From Apodemus sylvaticus (Eukaryota; Chordata; Mammalia; Rodentia; Muridae): 64,000 bases of DNA. The stretch is from NCBI RefSeq assembly GCF_947179515.1, contig NC_067492.1, positions 7,395,676 through 7,459,675 of the forward strand. The letters run 5' to 3'. The position numbers and the translations under genes are program-made. Shown here piece by piece: positions 50,001 through 57,875 of this stretch; position 1 is the first letter of the stretch; each line of letters begins with the position of its first letter. Below the pieces are notes generated by a model. That model was not told where the DNA came from. It ran no database searches and worked only from the letters and a program-made list of their open reading frames with translations.

Positions 50001-53000
50001 TCCCATCTGGCATTTATTTGTAAAGCAAACCCAGGTACCAACATTAAGACACATGCTTCGTGAGATACCAGTGGTTCCAAAACTGAAGGTAAGCAGAATG
50101 AAGTCCCCTGGAACTTACCAGAGAGGAAGCAGAAGCAGCACCCACTGCCTTCCAGGCCACACTGCCACACAGAACCCAGCCAAGGGTCTCGATTTATTTA
50201 ACCCAGTTCATTCAGCAAGGGGGCAACAAAAGGCTCTGTAGAGTCAGAAACCACCTTCTTCCTGTGCACTTGTACATGTCTGCCCTGAATGGACCTTGAG
50301 CCGCCCAGGGAGGGCCTGAGAGCAGCCACAGGACCTGGGTCCCTATCTGAGCCTGCACATCCAGTTGTGACACCTGCAGCCAGGCTTTGAGATGCTCTGA
50401 CACAATCCCCACCCCTGTGAAGATGGCGAAGTAGCTAAGCAGTGTTCGACAGGGGCAAGGGGAGCGGCTAGACGGTGGCACATGCCCTGACCCAAGGACA
50501 GGCCACATGGTAGAGGACAGCTGGGACAGCCAGCCACTACTTCTATGGCACAGAAGTGGAGAATTTTACACATTTATTCCACAAACTGCAAATTTCAATT
50601 TAGAAATGGCATACTCCAACATTTTCTTTCAAAAAAGTTTTTGGTAGATATATATATATGTACCATTTTTGCTTCATTTTTCTTTTTTTAATAAGCTATT
50701 TTAAATAACAATTCTATTATATAGCTGTGTTTTCTAACCAGTAATGCACAAATGTTTCTTACATAAGATAACTATGCACAGCCAAGGTCTCTGTTCCCTA
50801 GACCTCATGGTCACTCCACAAACAAGATCCACCAATGTGCCATCAGCTCCTCCGTCTACAGCTGGGCAGCCCAGGGGTGGGTCAGAGAAAACAAAAACAA
50901 AGCAAAACTTAAATTGCAAGCCACTTGGAGCTTCCCCAGGCTGCAACCAGCTTCCTGGTGCAGGGACCTAAAGGGAATCTAACACAGGAAGTTGTCAAAA
51001 AGTCCTGACTACTTAGTGGAGGGGGGGATATGGGGAAAGGTTTTGCCACTGGCAATGTAAATGAAAATGATATTCATTTAAAAAAAAAAAAAGAAGGACC
51101 TGACTGGTCAGCAGAACACGACAGGAAGCCATACACTTGCAGAAACCATGGGCTGGGCTGCAGAGGGAGCAGTCGAAGCGGTGACAGCTGGAACACAACA
51201 CCTCCCCACGGGAACTAAATGCTTAGGATTTTACATGGAGGATTAGCCTGTCCTCTAGGAATTACCAAATGCCCACACTGTGGGAATAGAAACCTAACTA
51301 AATCCCTTAATTAACAGATCCCGTTTCGATGCATTCAGCCAGCTTGGCCTGTGAATGGCTTTGCCCCTCACACGCTCAGTGTTCAAGAATAGAATGCAAG
51401 GATGTCCACTACAGAAGACATGGGCAGAAACTCAGCATAGCATACCTGCTCTATGACCCCGTCTCTAAAACCTACAGTAAGGTGAAATGGTGCGGGCTGT
51501 CATCCAGCTCCTTCGGAAGGTAAGGTGGCAGGGCTGAAATGTCAAGGCCACCTACCTGAGCTGCAGAGCCACATTTAAGGAAAGCCTGGACGGCCCGAGT
51601 GAGATACTGTCTCAAACTCGGAATGCAGAGAGGGCTGGGGTGCAGCTCGGAGGGAGAATGATTGTCAGGCAAGCACACCACCTAGGTCCGATCCTAGCAC
51701 CCTGAAAACAGTAGGATTGCCCTTGTAGTATAACCAACTGACTTCAAATTTTATATAAAGCATTTGGAATTCTTAAGCAATAACCTTTTGGAAGTCTGGT
51801 ACTCCAGACCTCAAGCACACAGATACTCAAGAAGACACAAGCCATCTGTCTGCTTGTGACTCTTGGCTCCAAACGGGGCCAAAAGGACTAAATCCTACAA
51901 ACCTCCACAGCACACCATGTCAATAATTCTTCTATGACATGAGCCAGATGACCTAACACTCCCTGCTAAGCAGCTGCCCTGGGGCCAGGAGGCAGATGGG
52001 GTGATAAGGCCCACAGGTCAGTGGCCAGGACTGCCAGGACTAGTGGGCAGTGAGTACGACGTGAGAGACCGTCCTGCCTGACAGTCCGTATGCAGCAGTC
52101 ACTTAATAATGATGCCTTCTGTCCCCACCCACTCGTCAGAGAACCACTGTGCCGACACATGGCTCAGCAGGATAATACACACTGCTGGTAAGATACTGTG
52201 ACCTACCTTCCCCAAGGTGCGAGAAAGCCAGATGGCTCTGAACTACGACCTCTTCTTTAAAAGCTGGGAAATGTCCTGGCACTGGAGAATGAACAGTCCT
52301 GATGCTGTCCGCCAGCATGGCGGTGGGTACAGAAGCATTTAGGACGGCAGGGACAGTACTCAAAGCCTCTACTAACAACAAGTATCTTATTCAGAGGTGC
52401 AGCCTAGACTCAGAACTCTGACACCAGTCTCTCCTGAGTTCACTTCAACAGTCTGCTATTTCCCCAAATACTGGTCATATCAGATTCAAAAGGGGGAAAT
52501 TCTTAGGATAATTGCAGACTTCCCAGATTATCAAGATTCTGTTAAGTAGTGGTCTACATCAGGCCTAAGCAGCTAGCTAAACAACCCCAGGGCTCGCACA
52601 GCTCTCAAGGGAAAGGGGAGAGAACAGTCAGGCTCCTCGGCTGTTACAGGCATGACCTTTATGGGGTTCCTTGAAGAAGGAAGGATGCACCTTTCTTCTC
52701 AGTATAAAAACAGCCAGCTGTCCTGGCCTGGAGTTCACATAGATGCTAAAACTTGCACACTCATGTTCACACACCACAATGTACAGCAGCCAAAGCCAGA
52801 AATAATGCAAATGCCTGTCAACCAACCACGTCACATGAAGGCAAGCCTGGAGCCGGGAGCCTGCAGTCCCCGCCACACAAAGGGAGTGCCAGAGTATAGG
52901 GCACACGGTCCCTGCCACACAGGGAGAGGCACTGGTAATTCAGTCCCTGTGTGCACAAAGAAAGACCAGAGCAAAGAGAATGAAAGAGAATGCAGACCCT

Positions 53001-56000
53001 GTCCCTATGAGGGAGGCAGGGGCAATGATGGCCTGCCTTCTGGATGCCAGGACCCAGGCAGTCATAGTAGGTACTCTGAGGACTCTCCTTCACACAGACA
53101 ATCAGCAGCTCCAGGGCTGGCTGAGAGGGCAGCAAGTGACCAGCTGGGCTGAGGTTTCTTACAAGGATGATAAGCCATTCTAGATTCAGACAAAGGTGAC
53201 AGTGGAGAAATGTGGAGTAACTAAACCTGCTTCTGTCACCGTGACAGAGACAGTTTCTAGTGAGCAAAGCTTTCAGAGGGTTCAGTCCACGATCGCTGGC
53301 CCTGTGGCAGTCAGTCTTCAGTCATCACGGAGGAAATATGTGGTCACTCAGTCCTTGGTCACTGGCCCTGTGGTGGCCAGTCTTCAGTCGTCACAAAGGA
53401 AGCACGGGGCACAGGAGGCTGTGGACGCTGAGACTCAAAAGGGAAGGTCCCATGGGGCCAGGATCCCACTCCTCCTCAGGACCCGCCTCAGTGCCCCACT
53501 CCTCTCCTAGGCCCACCCCATGAAAGGTCTACCTCTGAGCGATAAAGCCATGACTGTGGTCAAGTTGTCAGCACACAAGCTCTTGGGAACAACAATCTAA
53601 ACTTAAGCAACTGCTAGAACGTGTACTGTAAAACCATCAAGTGTGTGGTATATAGCTTCAACTCCCAACACTGCAATTTTGAAAGACATTATTTCTAATA
53701 TATCAGATACAGTAACATATCTAAAAGCAAAATCTCTAATAAAAAAAAAGTGCTTATAGGAAAAGTCAATCATTTAGATAAGGAAACAAAAACCTCCCAA
53801 AGTCTCACAGGTAAACAAAGTCTATGTGTGGGATTTGCCCACAGAGCTCAGCCTGTCAGAGCTCCTTCCTCTCTCAACACTACTGTCACCTAGTTAGTAG
53901 CGAGGAGGTACTTCAGACTTTTCAGGGAAGAAGAGCCTGCCCCACCATGGGGACCACAAGAAATCATGGGGAGGAGTCTAGGGAAGGCAGACCCCGCCCT
54001 TGCTTCCCTGGCTACTTACAGATCTCCAACACAAGAGGCCACCCAGCCCACGAAGCCTGTACTCTCTAAGCCTAGCAACAGCCTCTGGAAACCTGAGAAA
54101 TGCTGAGAACAGTGGCGGCTACTAGTGCATGGTCATAAAAGCTATTCCTCCTCAGAAAGCAGGCCATCCAGGGAGGCAGCTCCACAGCAGACATGCCAGT
54201 AACATGAGAAAGACACGGGCACAGGGAGACAGGCACAGGGAGACAGGCAGCCACGGTGGGATGCCAGCTGCTTTAACTTTCTCCATCACTCTGTGTCTCT
54301 TCTTACCAACAGTAAGCCACACCCCTTCCAGAAGTACAGCACAAAGGCACAACTATGACAGCCCTGAGGACGCACCTTCAGAGTTCAGGGTGATGAGTGT
54401 GACGTTGCTCCCAATGTTCTGGCTTCCTGGCTGGCCGCAGTTAGACACGGAGTCACTGGCCTCCGACCCGCTCTCTCCATCTTCATTGTGGCTGTCGTCC
54501 TGACCAGGCACTTTCACCACGATGGTATTCTGCCGTCGCCCAGGAACAGCGCTGGCGGGAAACAAACACAGCAGCCCAGGCTGTGAGAGGACATGAGTGG
54601 TACACTGAGATAGCCCTGACTCCCGCGGCTGTGTGGATTTATCCCAGTGTCTAGCTGACCATGGGCCAATGCACATGGTGGGTCCCCCAACATGCGGTAT
54701 GTCCCCACACGCACCCTCCATGGAGATGAGCAGCAACATAACACGACAGTCTGAGACCAACGAGACATACAATATAAAGCAACTGCTTACAAATACGAAC
54801 AGCACAAACTCAATTGAACCACAACTCACTGAGACTCAGCCTAGAATCCAGCTTCCAGATCATAGAGGCCATCCACACATGTACAATGGTCACCACGTGT
54901 CAGAGTCCCCACCCATCCATCACCCAGGCTGTCAGACACCCAAGATGACTTAGCCTCCAAAACACCTCCACACTCCCTATGACTCCCACAGACAAACCCT
55001 AGCATCAACTTCCAAGGCCATCAGGAATGTCGGGAGTCCTCTGGGAGCCATTCTTGGTGCAGGGCCCTGAAGTGCAGCAGCAGCCAAACAGCGAGCAGCA
55101 GAAAGTACTCAAAAGAGACCCAGGATTGATTTGTTTTCTGAATGACTCTGTCAACAGTTTGGACTATGACCTACTAGACACCACAGAGGAAGCAACGCTC
55201 TAGTTCCTGTAGACAAAGCCAAACGGGCCTTAAAGCTCTGGTCCTCCCCAGAGCCAGGAGGTCCTTCCTGAACGTGACCCCACAGAACTACCCACGGTGA
55301 CCTGGCTCATCATCACGCCACACCCATGACCTCAGCGACGGCCAGGAGGCACATCCTCTCCCCAACAGAGTGGCAGGCCTCCAGCACCCCACAACACACA
55401 CAGCAGCCCCAGGCCTCCTATTTCCTAGAGAACTGGTCCAGGACAAGAAGCCAGAACAAAGCTGGAAGGAGCTGCACCCCACAGAGGAAAAAAAAGCAAG
55501 GCAGGAATCTGCGAGATACTGCTGGTAATTAAAGGTGGCCACGCTTTCCCGAGGAAGAGGCCCCACACGGCATGGCTGTTATGCACTTTCATTTCTGATG
55601 CAAGTTCCATTCAAAACATCTCAAAGATAGGGATGAGAAAAACAAGTCACAAACTCAACACAAGTACATCATTTACCAAACTGAGAAGAGGCTCAACTGC
55701 AGAACAGACAGATGGGAGTGGTCAGCTGACCACATGCAATATCCATCCTCTTCACATACCAGATCCAGCCCAGCGGTCCTTAAGCTGCCCACCCGTGCTG
55801 TCTCACACACCACTGCTAAGCACCAGGTTGGCCCTTCCTGACCTTCAGAGTATGGTGGCTGCTAACCAAATGGACCCTGTGACTACAGACATGGACATGT
55901 GCTCAGACCGAGCCCTGGCTCAGGAACGCTCACTTATCCTCATGATAGTGGCAGGGGAGGTGGGGTGGTGATGGCTACTGACTTGCTAATGATATTTTCC

Positions 56001-56099
56001 AGGGAATCCGGTGCCCTGTTGCTCAATGGGTCTTCCATCTTGGCTACAATGGCGTTCTGCCGATCATTGTTGAGTATTACTGTAGTCTGGGGGACGACG
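17501..56099 (-). CDS. Banp: Banp gene, C-terminal coding part (join of nine exons)
   Basis: Nine exons on the minus strand join in frame: 56099-55983, 54551-54376, 47901-47662, 42915-42748, 37766-37636, 36469-36407, 35816-35778, 19215-19072 and 17572-17501. They total 1150 bases, giving 382 residues, a stop, and the last base of a Cys codon begun in an upstream exon. Every junction has AG acceptor and GT donor, and exon lengths agree with the codon count. The protein matches BANP/SMAR1 as I know it: the VVPQTTVILNNDRQNAIV segment, an acidic Ser-rich linker, the BEN domain and the Gln-rich tail ending GAIQIQ. BANP is a nuclear matrix-associated transcription regulator reported to bind the unmethylated TCTCGCGAGA motif at CpG-island promoters and to act with p53 and HDAC1/SIN3. 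The N-terminus and promoter are outside the window. There is no frameshift or premature stop, so this is a functional gene rather than a retrocopy. Confidence 0.97.
18203..18290. repeat. GATA/GATG tetranucleotide array
   Basis: Imperfect 4-bp repeats (aaat, taga, tagg, tgga, cgga) in the intron before the last Banp exon. Confidence 0.9.
19031..19062. repeat. Three copies of a 10-bp unit (actgggaggg) near a splice donor
   Basis: Plus strand 'actgggaggg' twice, then 'accgggaggg'. In Banp sense this is a pyrimidine-rich repeat (ccctcccagt) starting about 10 bases inside the intron after exon h. Confidence 0.9.
19072..19215 (-). CDS. Banp: Banp exon h (VLQGAQLIAV...TAATQ)
   Basis: This 144-bp exon is phase 0 on both sides, with acceptor 'ccaaccccag' and donor 'CAG|gtaagt'. 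It encodes 48 residues: VLQGAQLIAVASSDPAATGV, then DGSPLQGSDIQVQYVQLAPV, then SDHTAATQ. The DIQVQYVQLAPV core is again an alternating Gln/hydrophobic strand-like segment. It is separated from exon g by the largest internal intron here, about 16.6 kb. Just inside the downstream intron there is a pyrimidine-rich 10-bp tandem repeat (19031-19062). Confidence 0.96.
19601..19868 (+). mobile_element. B4-like SINE
   Basis: 'gctcagtgggtcactgcgtc' head, 'gcgtgaggacatgag', 'gccagcctagccatagagtg' and 'gaaccctgtcctcag' body, then a CA-rich end and 'agaaataaagaaagg' tail. It is preceded by a G-rich tract (19574-19600). Confidence 0.7.
25370..25494 (-). mobile_element. B4-like SINE fragment
   Basis: 'gggctggaattacagatgta', 'gggaatccgggtcctcatgc' and 'agtgagccatatccccagc' are the reverse of a B4 head. 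The far end is missing. Confidence 0.65.
25540..25910 (-). mobile_element. URR1-like hAT nonautonomous element
   Basis: Full-length-looking copy with 'gctgtgatgaaacaccac', 'ttggggaggaaatggttt', 'tgcagaggccatggagg' and 'gtgtcaagatgacataaatc'. The pattern is familiar from rodent genomes. The family name (URR1) is from memory. Confidence 0.55.
26013..26056. repeat. (TG)n(CG)n alternating purine-pyrimidine run
   Basis: About 15 TG units pass directly into six CG units without interruption. Confidence 0.95.
26060..26372 (-). mobile_element. B4-like SINE
   Basis: 'tagaggccagaggaaaacat', 'tactgagacagggcttctca', 'gggattcagactcaggtcc' and 'catccgacagacatttccc' are in B4 order, reversed. The TG/CG run sits where the B4 CA-rich tail is expected. 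Confidence 0.65.
27549..27741 (+). mobile_element. B1 SINE (Mus type), young
   Basis: Near-consensus B1 starting 'gccaggcggtggtggcgc', with 'gatttctgagttcgaggcc' and a long (AAAAC)n tail. The 16-bp duplication 'aaaaggcaaattccag' flanks it at 27533-27548 and 27742-27757. Confidence 0.97.
27758..27930 (+). mobile_element. B2 SINE directly abutting the B1
   Basis: Head 'ggctggagagatgttcagc' (its first g is the last base of the target copy) and tail 'catacataatttatttaaaa'. Its right flank (27931-27946) carries a copy of the same target sequence with one mismatch, so the B1 and the B2 share one insertion site. Confidence 0.95.
28741..28753. repeat. Homopolymer G tract
   Basis: An uninterrupted run of about 13-14 G residues, preceded by 'gtggggatg'. 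Confidence 0.9.
28891..29242. repeat. 24-bp minisatellite, about 14-15 copies
   Basis: Units of the form 'ggacaggagagggcactgga' plus 'aggg' recur with 23-, 24- and 25-bp variants. The left-edge units are most divergent (gatgccggctgg), the interior is nearly uniform, and the last unit runs into 'gggggttgcatg'. All three plus-strand frames are open, an effect of the period. Confidence 0.97.
29979..30287 (+). mobile_element. Two adjacent old B1-like SINE copies
   Basis: First copy 29979-30145 ('cctgttggtgcaggcctg', 'gagaccttatctcaaaatg'). Second copy 30149-30287 ('ccggacacagcggcccatgc', 'gaggcagaggcaggtggatt', 'gaggccctgtctcaaaaac'). Confidence 0.75.
30470..30511. repeat. G-rich tract
   Basis: Repeated runs of 4-6 G separated by one or two bases; potential G-quadruplex on the plus strand. 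Confidence 0.85.
30745..30890 (+). mobile_element. Diverged B1 SINE with internal deletion
   Basis: 'agctttaatcccaatacttg', 'gatttctgagttcgaggc' and 'gcctggtctacagaacaag' are B1, but the segment before the A-rich tail is shortened. Confidence 0.8.
31697..31884 (-). mobile_element. B3-like SINE
   Basis: 'gcgcagaggccagaagtggg', 'ggcaactgtaagccacctga' and 'caagtcacttccccagcccc' read as a reversed, diverged B3. Confidence 0.65.
33263..33414 (+). mobile_element. 5'-truncated B1 SINE with target-site duplication
   Basis: It begins inside the B1 at 'tcccagcactctgggaggc' and ends with a (CAA)n tail. The duplication 'aaaagattctgttaa' flanks it at 33248-33262 and 33415-33429. Confidence 0.95.
33478..33566. 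repeat. Tandem repeat of about 36 bp, 2-3 copies
   Basis: 'cagagatactgagtactgag' plus 'tg(t/c)tg(g/t)gtacagagt' is repeated twice, with a shorter third copy. Confidence 0.85.
35778..35816 (-). CDS. Banp: Banp exon g (GNLQIHHVGQDGQ, 13-codon microexon)
   Basis: This 39-bp exon is flanked by acceptor 'gcactgtgcag' and a perfect donor 'CAG|gtaagt'. It is phase 0 on both sides. It encodes 13 residues, a compact repeat of the motif (L/V)QIH..G.DGQ also present at the end of exon e. Joining to exon h gives DGQ-VLQG. In human BANP I recall a further segment of about 22 residues between these two in some isoforms; I did not find it in the following intron. Confidence 0.94.
36407..36469 (-). CDS. Banp: Banp exon f (GHLHIAQVPQGEQVQITQDSE, 21 codons)
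   Basis: This 63-bp exon begins and ends in phase 0, with acceptor 'gatcccacag' and donor 'GAG|gtgagt'. It encodes 21 residues with the same QVQI motif as exon e. As a frame-neutral micro-sized cassette it could be skipped without changing the downstream frame. The nine intronic bases before the exon (ATC CCA CAG) would read Ile-Pro-Gln, but the dinucleotide before them is GG, so an upstream acceptor is not available here. Confidence 0.95.
36902..37112 (+). mobile_element. B2/B3-like SINE
   Basis: Head 'ggggcaggagagatggctga', 'agacctgagttcaagtccca' and tail 'aaaaataaaaataaatc'. It lies in the intron between exons e and f. Confidence 0.85.
37577..37611 (-). promoter_or_regulatory. Banp: Intronic G-tract cluster behind the exon e donor
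   Basis: Plus-strand C runs of 6, 7, 9 and 6 are separated by TG, TG and AG. In Banp sense the G tracts start about 25 bases into the intron. The pattern fits a four-stack G-quadruplex and known intronic G-run splicing enhancers bound by hnRNP H/F. The function is inferred. Confidence 0.6.
37636..37766 (-). CDS. Banp: Banp exon e (TMMGTPPP... Gln-rich region)
   Basis: This 131-bp exon has acceptor 'tttcacag' and ends in phase 0 at CAA GTA. It encodes 43 full residues: TMMGTPPPTGELQQAQ, then ALHYALANAQQVQIHQIGEDGQVQV. The QVQI/QVQV pattern of alternating Gln and hydrophobic residues is typical of the BANP C-terminal regulatory region. The donor sits in GTACGTACC, so a second GT lies 4 nt downstream. 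The intron then runs into four long G tracts (37577-37611 on the plus strand as C tracts). Because 131 is not a multiple of 3, skipping this exon breaks the frame. Confidence 0.96.
37804..37831. repeat. (CA)n microsatellite
   Basis: Fourteen CA units about 40 bases upstream of the exon e acceptor in Banp sense. Confidence 0.95.
38281..38365 (-). mobile_element. ID-like SINE fragment
   Basis: 'cccccagtactggagattga' and 'gcctccagcatgctagac' resemble the reverse strand of the ID/tRNA-Ala-like head. Confidence 0.55.
38853..39075 (+). mobile_element. B3/B4-like SINE, diverged
   Basis: 'gggccagtgagatatttgac', 'cgccaccaagcctgccagcc' and end 'acaaaataagtaaaatgg'. Confidence 0.6.
41436..41552 (+). 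mobile_element. B2/B3-like SINE fragment
   Basis: 'gaggtggcttagcagtgctg', 'agaagacctgagttccctg' and 'aactccaaatcctggggatc'. The A-rich tail is not seen. Confidence 0.65.
41706..41829. repeat. (GGGA)n(GGAA)n polypurine array
   Basis: About 14 GGGA units are followed by about 16 GGAA units, an uninterrupted polypurine strand of roughly 120 bases. Confidence 0.95.
42748..42915 (-). CDS. Banp: Banp exon d (BEN domain end and basic tail)
   Basis: This 168-bp exon has acceptor 'tctttcag' and donor 'TCAG|gtaggc'. Its first two bases complete a Cys codon. It encodes 55 residues: HLFYKFGITESDWYRIKQSI, which finishes the BEN fold, then an Arg/Lys-rich stretch (CRTAWRRKQRGQSLAVKSFSRR) that may serve as a nuclear localisation signal (inference), then a Ser-rich end (TPSSSSYSAS). 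The last G joins AG of the next exon to give Glu. Exons c and d together should carry the complete DNA-binding module. Confidence 0.97.
43947..44153 (-). mobile_element. B3-like SINE with palindromic TG/CG/CA microsatellite
   Basis: 'gcaggagctacagacagttg', 'agctaggactcgaactcagg' and 'ttggaccctgtctccagccc' read as a reversed B3. Its tail side carries TG units, CGCG and a long CA run (43947-43999). Confidence 0.85.
46377..46428 (+). mobile_element. 3'-truncated B1 fragment
   Basis: 'gggtgtggtggtgcacacct', 'ttaatcccagcacttgggag' and 'gcagagg', then unrelated sequence. Confidence 0.9.
46670..47132. repeat. Local direct duplication (about 46670-46780 and 47041-47132)
   Basis: Both copies contain 'atcctgcatg', then 'aggtagctctggaatga(g/a)cag', 'tctaggaggctg' and 'ccttagcttc'. 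The spacing differs by about 18 bases between the two ends because copy one has extra sequence. Confidence 0.85.
47662..47901 (-). CDS. Banp: Banp exon c (BEN domain, first and larger part)
   Basis: This 240-bp exon has acceptor 'ctcctctcag' and donor 'CGGT|gtaagt'. It encodes 79 full residues, starting DYPNGTWLGDENNPEMRVRC and ending DPLTIYGIR, and is the bulk of the BEN domain. BEN domains are all-helical modules that bind DNA or protein. In BANP this domain is responsible for sequence-specific recognition of the TCTCGCGAGA motif (family knowledge). The alanine- and leucine-rich AEKMALTLLDYLFHREV helix and the Lys-rich GQGKHGKKQLDPLTIYGIR segment are visible. The sequence appears invariant compared with the human protein as I remember it. 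Both flanking splice sites are strong. Confidence 0.98.
48530..48655 (+). mobile_element. Old B1-like SINE
   Basis: 'ggctggctataatggtacat', 'aagtttgaggcaggggaatc' and 'gactctatctcaacaaac'. Confidence 0.7.
51500..51712 (+). mobile_element. B1-like piece followed by ID-like piece
   Basis: B1-like 'gagtgagatactgtctcaaa' ends near 51630. Then 'gggctggggtgcagctcgg', 'caggcaagcacaccacctag' and 'tccgatcctagcaccctg' are ID/tRNA-Ala-like. Chance neighbours or an old composite. Confidence 0.6.
53283..53414. repeat. Two copies of a 66-bp direct repeat
   Basis: 'cagtcc', 'ctggccctgtgg' and 'cagtcttcagtc(a/g)tcac' recur at a spacing of 66 bases. Confidence 0.85.
54376..54551 (-). CDS. Banp: Banp exon b (AVPGRRQ... 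acidic Ser-rich linker)
   Basis: This 176-bp exon has acceptor 'cccgccag' and donor 'GAAG|gtgcgt'. It encodes 58 full residues. These start with a conserved AVPGRRQNTIVVKVPGQ stretch, followed by an acidic, Ser-rich, probably disordered linker (DSHNEDGESGSEASDSVS), then NVTLITLNSE leading into the BEN domain. The Ser/Glu/Asp content suggests phosphorylation, which is an inference. The final G pairs with AG of the next exon to make Glu. The polypyrimidine tract before the acceptor is short and G-interrupted. Confidence 0.96.
54552..55982 (-). other. Banp: Banp intron between exons a and b
   Basis: 1.4-kb GT..AG intron. I recognise no repeat or exon in it. Confidence 0.85.
55983..56099 (-). 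CDS. Banp: Banp exon a (VVPQTT...ENIIS, linker before the BEN domain)
   Basis: This 117-bp exon starts with one base completing a Cys codon and ends with AA, which joins the next exon's C to make Asn. The acceptor is 'tttcatag' and the donor is 'AA|gtcagt'. It encodes 38 full residues, beginning VVPQTTVILNNDRQNAIV and ending SLENIIS. The segment is nearly identical to the human protein, in which I recall ENVIS in place of ENIIS. No catalytic motif is expected. It is the 5'-most Banp exon visible; the exon that should precede it was not found between 56100 and 64000. Confidence 0.96.
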
Positions 56100-56404
56100 C
56101 TATGAAACAAAAGAATCACAAGAAAAAGAAGACCTTAAAACAACAACGTTCATTGTCAGAGCACATGAGTCATTCAATAGCAGAGAGCGGGGTCCAGTCC
56201 TGGACATCTCCCCTAAACTGGAGATGGGGCTCTCCAGATTCCTGCTTGTCGGTATTCTTGTTTGACCCAAATACCCAGCATGGGCAGGGTGGGTTGCGAA
56301 CATTTAACAGAGTAGGCAGGGCAGGCTAAGGCACCCTTCTGTCCTATGCATCAGCAAGCCTTCTCAGCAACAGGGTTCCGTGAAAAGAGGTCCGTCTTCA
56401 TTTC

Positions 56405-56708
56405 CCCTTGGGTGTATGCGTGATGTGTGTGTGGGGGTTGTGTGTGCACCACATACAGGTGAGTTGTGTGCAGAGTCCAGAACAGAGGTTGGGAGTTTTC
56501 TTCCATTGCTCTCTGCCTTATTCATTTCAAATAAGGTCTACCACTGAAGAGTGACCCAGTCCATTCAGCTGGGTTGCTACGTCAGCAAGCCTGGGATCTG
56601 CCTGCCCCACGCCCCCAGTGCCTTTTACAAGAGTGTCAGGGATTTTACACTCAGACTTCGTGCTTGCAGAGGCACGAGCTTACCCACTGAGCCGGCTCAG
56701 CTGCCCAG
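56405..56708 (-). mobile_element. B4-like SINE, diverged
   Basis: A GT-rich start, 'gtgtgcagagtccagaacag', 'aagcctgggatctgcctgcc', and 'cttgcagaggcacgagctt' with 'acccactgagccggctcag'. Confidence 0.6.
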
Positions 56709-57839
56709 CCTCTTTCAGCCGCATCCCTCCAACACTGTGCTGGTCTCACAGCTGCCCTCTAGAGTGGGAGAGTCAACCAACCCACGGGCAGTGAAGGAAA
56801 ACACGCTCACACACCACCCACAGCCCTCCGAAGAACACAGAACCAAACCAAGAGGCCTTGAGGCTTCAGTTTGAGGAGAAATTCTAGGAGAATGGGCCAG
56901 AGCCCAAGAATCACCAGGTTCAGCAACACCCAGAAGGCAGCTCTAGGGTGTAACTGAGCAGGACCAGCAGCCGGCTCTCAAGGGACTCCTTCCCACTGCA
57001 ATCCTCATGTCAAGTCGGAGCACTTCAGGATACAGAGTTGTCTACAGCGTGGACCTGAGACCCAGGGTCCTTGTCCAGAGGACAGGGCACTCACTTCCTC
57101 CAGCAGGCCATTCACTTCTGCCTCTCAGTCATTCCACTTATGCTCTGGTGACACCTAAAGTGACAAACTAAGATCAAGTGTCCATGGAGATCCAAAGTAA
57201 CCCAGGAGGCCTCTGCCTGCTTCTGTGGCTGTGTGGCCTCCAGCACACACTTGCCACACTCACAGCACAAGATGGAAATGGCTGACATGGCCTGGTACCA
57301 TACAATCCTATCAGCCACAGCTTGATCCAAGTAACCAGAAGACACCCAATATTTACTAAAATATTATGCAAAAGTGCATAAGTGCTGGAGAGTGACATAC
57401 ACACAAACGCTTCTGGGAACATTGGTCACCAAACTAAGATGCGGACTCAGGAAAACATTTCCCGGTGCCCGAAATTTGGACTTTCTGAACACAGTATCAC
57501 CTCCTTTTCTGTCCCAGGTGTATGACTCCAGACCACACGCTTGCTCATTCTCCTGTGTGACTTCTGAGGTATCTGGGCTGACCTACCATTTTAGTGACTT
57601 AGTCAAACACAGAACTGGGAGCTGCTGGAGGTGGGATCTCACAGATGGGACTACAGCTCCTCATTTAGTTCACTGTGGTCTATCAGGGAGAGGCGATAGG
57701 GTAGGAGAGGCCGCTCCAGGAGCCTTCCGGAAGGAGGTATCCACTCCTCCGGCCTGAGGCAGCCCCTTTCTCCTACAGCTTCACACACCGTTTGCTCAGC
57801 AGCTCCTGAGCCAGTTTGGCTCCTAAAGTAAACCATGTA

Positions 57840-57840
<1 letters not shown>

Positions 57841-57873
<33 letters not shown>
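57841..57873. repeat. (CA)n microsatellite
   Basis: About 16 CA units. Confidence 0.95.

Positions 57874-57875
<2 letters not shown>

Larger units (their letters stand above)
47902..54375 (-). other. Banp: Banp intron between exons b and c
   Basis: 6.5-kb GT..AG intron. It holds an old B1-like element at 48530-48655, B1/ID-like sequence at 51500-51712, and short tandem duplications at 52850-52970 and 53283-53414. No exon was recognised. Confidence 0.85.
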
